Assembly (NCBI RefSeq): GCF_004348335.1
Contig: NZ_SMJW01000015.1
Location: 1 to 57,565 of the forward strand
Direction of reading: 5' to 3'
DNA length: 57,565 nt
Source of the DNA: Actinomadura bangladeshensis
GTDB taxonomy: Bacteria > Actinomycetota > Actinomycetes > Streptosporangiales > Streptosporangiaceae
Part shown: piece after piece, positions 54,524 through 57,565 of the stretch
How the letters are laid out: the number at the start of each line of letters is the position of its first letter
How positions within the stretch are numbered: position 1 is the first letter of the stretch
The notes under the pieces: model-generated
Told to the model about the DNA's origin: nothing
Database searches by the model: none
The model's input: the letters and a program-made list of their open reading frames with translations, nothing else
Translations under genes and position numbers: made by a program

Positions 54524-57328
54524 ATGACACAACGGGTCCGGGTCCGTGCCACTGCGGCGCTCGGCCGGGCCGACGTGCTCGGCGTCGTCCGCGACCACCT
54601 CGCCGCGGGCGGCGGCGTCGTGCTGACCGGGCCCGTCGGCATCGGGAAGTCCACGCTGTTCGCCACGCTGGCGGCCGAGCACGCCGCGGCCGGCTACCGG
54701 ATCTTCGCCTGCTGCCCCGCCGAGACCGAGCACCGGCTGCCGTTCCTCGGCCTCATCGACCTGATCTCGCAGGTCGCCGACGAGGTCATCGACCGCCTTC
54801 CGGACCCCGAGCGCCATGCCCTGCGCTCCGCCCTGCTCCTGCAGGACGTCCCGACCGGGGAGCGCGACCTGCTGTGCCTGCGGCTCGGCCTGCTGCACGC
54901 CTTCCGGACCCTGTGCGCCGACCGGCCCGGACTGGTGCTGATCGACGACGCCCAGTGGCTGGACCGCCCGACCGGGGAGCTGCTCGCGTTCGTGGCGCGC
55001 CGGGCCGCCCGGCTCGCGCCCCCGCTCCGCATGGTCGCCTCCGTGCGGCCCGAGCCCGGCCCCGGCGGACCGGGGGAGGACGGCGGGAGCTGGCGGGACG
55101 CGGCCGGCCTGTGCCCGAAGCCCGTGCTGACCGTCCGGGTGCCGCCCATGTCGGTGCCGGAGCTGGCCGTGCTGCTGGGCGACCGGTTCGGCCGGTCCTG
55201 GCCGCGGGCGCAGCTCGCCCGGATCCACGAGGTGAGCGGCGGCAACCCGTTCTTCGCGGTGGAGCTGGCGCGCAGCGTGCTGGAGAACCCGCAGAGCGAC
55301 GAGCTGCTCATCCCGCAGAGCCTGTCGGTGCTGATCCGCAAGCGGGTCGCGGCGCTGTCCCCGGCGACCCGCGAGGCGCTGCTGGTGGCGAGTGCGGCGA
55401 GCCGGCCGTCGGTCGAGCTGCTGCGCCGGACGGGACGCGCCGGCCTCGCGGAGGCCGAGCGGCGGGGCATCGTCGACGTCGACTCCGGCGGCCAGATCCG
55501 GTTCACCCACCCGCTGCTGTCGGCCGTCATCTACGCGGAGGCCGAGTCCACCGAGCGGAAGGCGGTGCACAGGGCGCTCTCCCAGGCCGTCCGCGACCCG
55601 GTGGAACGCGCCCTGCACCTGGCCCGGCTGGCGCCGGGACGGGACCGGCGGATCGCCGACACGCTGGACGGGGCCGCGGCCGTCGCGCGCCGCCGCGGCG
55701 GCATGTCCACCGCCGCGCACCTCGGCGAGCTGGCCGCCGACCACACCCCCGAGGCGGCGCGCGGCACCGCGGTCGCCCGGCGGCTCCGCGCCGCCGAGGA
55801 CGCCGTCGCGGCGGGCGACTACCCGCTGGCCAGGCGGCTCGCCCGGCTCGTCCTGGAGATGACGGTGCGGCCGGAGGAGCGGGTCCGCGCCTGGATCGTG
55901 GTGCTCGACTCCTCCGGCCAGGCGCTCGCCGAGGTGGAGGAGGTCTTCCCCAAGGCGATGGAGGACGCGCGCGGCGAGCCGCTGCTGCTCGCGCCGCTGC
56001 ACTACCGGCTGAGCTGGCGGGCGTGGATGGTGCGGGGCTCGGCGCGGGCCGCGCACGTGCACGCCCGCCGCTCCGCCGAGCTGGCCGCCCTCGCGGGGGA
56101 CCGCAGGACGGAGCTGTTCGCCCTGTCCAAGCAGGCCAACATCGAGCTGTTCCTCGGCCATCCGGACGCCGAGCGGACGCTGCGCCGGGCGCTGGCCGAC
56201 CCGCAGGAGCCGCAGGTGATGTGGCACCACAACGGCCCCGTCTACCTCAAGCACCGCCACCACCTGATGCACGACCGGGTGAACGAGGCCCGCGCCGAGT
56301 TACGGGCGCTGATCTACAGCGTCCGCCAGCGCGGCGTGGTCGAGAGCCTGTGCATGTGCCTGTACTGCATGACCCAGGTGGAGATCTACCAGGGCCGCTG
56401 CCGGCAGGCGCTCGCCCTGGCCCGGCAGAGCCTGGACCTGGCCGAGGACTCCGGGCTGAGCCAGGGCCCCTCCTGGTACGCGCTCGCGCTGGCGGAGGCG
56501 GCCGGCGGCGACCTCGGCCGCGCGCTGTCGGCCGCCGAGCAGGCCGTCCAGCACAGCGCCGACGACGGCGACCAGCTGTTCCTGCCGCGCGCGCTGCACG
56601 CCGAGGGGCTCGTCCGGTGGCAGCTCGGCGACGCGGCCGCGGCGGCGCGGGTGCTCGGCCGGGTCCGCGCGCTGGAGACCGGGCAGGGGCTCGGCGACCC
56701 GTCGCTGCGCCGCTGGCACGCCGACCTCGCGGACGCCCTCGTCGCCGTCGGCCGTGTCGCGGAGGCCGCCGCCCTGGTGGCCGAGACCAGGGCGCGGGCC
56801 GCGCGGCTCGGGCGGCGCGGCGTCCTCGCCGTCCTGGAGCGCTCCGCCGCGCTCGTGCGCGCGGCCGAGGGCGACCACGGCGCCGCCGACGACGGCCTGG
56901 TCCGCGCGGCGGAACTGCTCCAGGCGCTGCCCTACCGGCTGGAGGAGGGCCGGGCCTGGCTGGAGCTCGGCATGCTCCGCGCCCGGCGGGACGACCCGGC
57001 ACGCGGCCGCGCCGACCTGCTGCGCGCGCGCCGCGTCTTCGCCAAGGCCGAGGCGAAGCCCTGGCTGGCCCGGACCCAGGCCGAGCTCCAGCGGCTCGAC
57101 CTCGATGGACCGGTCCGGCGGACGTCCGGGGACGACGCGCTGGGCGTGCTGTCCGACGTCGAGCGCAGGGTCGCCGCCCTGGTCGCCGAGGGCGCCACCA
57201 ACCGGGAGATCGCCGCCCGGCTGTTCCTCAGCACCAAGACGGTGGAGGCCGCCCTCACCCGGACGTTCCGCAAGCTCGGCGTCCGCTCCCGGGTGGACGT
57301 CGCGCGGCTCGCCGTCTCCGGCCGCTGA
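54524..57328 (+). CDS. LuxR family regulator with N-terminal AAA ATPase (LAL type)
   Basis: The 934-aa protein has a P-loop GPVGIGKST (36-44), Walker B LVLIDDAQWLD and a winged-helix/NACHT-like region. A long helical, TPR-like middle (about 370-860) follows, and then a C-terminal LuxR helix-turn-helix (about 875-934; LSDVERRVAALVAEGATNREIAARLFLSTKTVEAALTRTFRKLGV). LAL regulators activate biosynthetic or catabolic genes in response to ATP and effectors. CGGAGG precedes the ATG at 54524. It follows mftG on the same strand and may regulate it or the secreted protein downstream. Confidence 0.92.
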   Translation: MTQRVRVRATAALGRADVLGVVRDHLAAGGGVVLTGPVGIGKSTLFATLAAEHAAAGYRIFACCPAETEHRLPFLGLIDLISQVADEVIDRLPDPERHALRSALLLQDVPTGERDLLCLRLGLLHAFRTLCADRPGLVLIDDAQWLDRPTGELLAFVARRAARLAPPLRMVASVRPEPGPGGPGEDGGSWRDAAGLCPKPVLTVRVPPMSVPELAVLLGDRFGRSWPRAQLARIHEVSGGNPFFAVELARSVLENPQSDELLIPQSLSVLIRKRVAALSPATREALLVASAASRPSVELLRRTGRAGLAEAERRGIVDVDSGGQIRFTHPLLSAVIYAEAESTERKAVHRALSQAVRDPVERALHLARLAPGRDRRIADTLDGAAAVARRRGGMSTAAHLGELAADHTPEAARGTAVARRLRAAEDAVAAGDYPLARRLARLVLEMTVRPEERVRAWIVVLDSSGQALAEVEEVFPKAMEDARGEPLLLAPLHYRLSWRAWMVRGSARAAHVHARRSAELAALAGDRRTELFALSKQANIELFLGHPDAERTLRRALADPQEPQVMWHHNGPVYLKHRHHLMHDRVNEARAELRALIYSVRQRGVVESLCMCLYCMTQVEIYQGRCRQALALARQSLDLAEDSGLSQGPSWYALALAEAAGGDLGRALSAAEQAVQHSADDGDQLFLPRALHAEGLVRWQLGDAAAAARVLGRVRALETGQGLGDPSLRRWHADLADALVAVGRVAEAAALVAETRARAARLGRRGVLAVLERSAALVRAAEGDHGAADDGLVRAAELLQALPYRLEEGRAWLELGMLRARRDDPARGRADLLRARRVFAKAEAKPWLARTQAELQRLDLDGPVRRTSGDDALGVLSDVERRVAALVAEGATNREIAARLFLSTKTVEAALTRTFRKLGVRSRVDVARLAVSGR

Positions 57329-57345
57329 GGCTCGCGAACCCCCAC

Positions 57346-57365
57346 GCATAGGGATATCCCTATGC
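57346..57365. promoter_or_regulatory. Perfect 20-bp palindrome upstream of a secreted-protein gene
   Basis: GCATAGGGATATCCCTATGC is a perfect 20-bp palindrome with no loop, so it is more likely a protein-binding site than a terminator. It lies 18 bp after the LuxR gene and ~107 bp before the next gene. It shares the CATAG/GATAT/CTATG core with the operator at 16937-16952. Confidence 0.5.
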
Positions 57366-57471
57366 ATTCCTCATCAGGCTTTTTCCACGGCCGGTACCTC
57401 CTCAGACTCGCGCATATCCACCCCCGTCACCACGGGCTCCCCTTCTCAGTGGTGAAAGGACATCCATCCCC

Positions 57472-57565
57472 ATGTCCCAACGGACCCTCGCGATCGCCAC
57501 GTCGGCGGCGGCAGTCGTCGCGCTGACCGGCGTCGCCCTCGCCCAGCCGGCCGCGGCCACCCCGC
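57472..57565 (+). CDS. Secreted or surface protein, N-terminus only (3' end outside window)
   Basis: Only ~31 residues are visible. They form a Sec-type signal peptide: MSQR, a hydrophobic Ala/Val/Leu core, then a probable cleavage site around LAQPAAA. AAAGGA lies 11 bp before the ATG. The mature protein is outside the window, so no function can be given. Confidence 0.7.
   Translation, partial: MSQRTLAIATSAAAVVALTGVALAQPAAATP

Overview
The window is about 57.6 kb of very GC-rich DNA with a filamentous-actinomycete character: strong G/C at third codon positions, many GTG starts, leaderless-looking promoters, KstR-type operators, a mycofactocin-type GMC dehydrogenase and large LAL-type regulators. 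A genus in or near Thermomonosporaceae (for example Actinomadura) fits, but this is inference from style and not from a marker gene. No rRNA, tRNA, CRISPR array, insertion sequence or prophage was recognised.

Region 1 (1-6.5 kb) looks like a dormancy or hypoxia-type module: two universal stress proteins, a polyphosphate kinase 2, a GNAT/NDP-forming acyl-CoA synthetase fusion (Pat-like protein acetyltransferase) and a wax ester synthase/diacylglycerol acyltransferase. A perfect 14-bp GGGAC-N4-GTCCC palindrome, the form of a DevR/DosR box, lies in front of the acetyltransferase gene.

Region 2 (6.6-20.2 kb) is mixed: a secreted parallel beta-helix protein; a TetR regulator divergent from an SDR and an enoyl-CoA hydratase; an aldehyde dehydrogenase facing back toward them; a BrkB/YihY membrane protein; an AraC regulator divergent from a methyltransferase; a hotdog thioesterase divergent from a second TetR; a divergent NAD-dependent DNA ligase; and a VOC protein.

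Region 3 (20.2-27.7 kb) looks like steroid or lipid catabolism. Two divergent promoters carry the same composite control element, a KstR-consensus palindrome followed by a TGGACA-N2-TGTCCA palindrome. Downstream are a GMC oxidoreductase with an enoyl-CoA hydratase, and a DAP-dehydrogenase-like reductase with an SDR resembling 3-alpha/20-beta-hydroxysteroid dehydrogenase. A G6PD-like protein lacking substrate lysines and an unrecognised 419-aa His/Cys-rich protein are also here.

Region 4 (27.8-45.1 kb) is a pectin/rhamnogalacturonan utilisation locus. On the minus strand are a sugar ABC importer (two permeases and a lipoprotein binding protein, no ATPase), a Gfo/Idh oxidoreductase, an alpha/beta hydrolase and two secreted pectate lyases (PL9 and PL1 types). 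Then come a LacI regulator with aldose epimerase. Divergent from these is a tightly overlapping plus-strand operon: epimerase/uronate-dehydrogenase-like SDR, mandelate-racemase-type enolase, a Gfo/Idh-DUF6807 fusion, and a rhamnogalacturonan-acetylesterase-like SGNH hydrolase fused to an aldehyde dehydrogenase fold that has lost its catalytic Asn and Cys. Two distinct LacI-type operator sequences sit at the promoters.

Region 5 (45.1-57.6 kb) has a single-chain 1823-aa acyl-CoA carboxylase, a PAS/GAF/SpoIIE-type phosphatase, an MftG-like GMC dehydrogenase, a LAL-type LuxR regulator, a perfect 20-bp palindrome and the start of a secreted protein.
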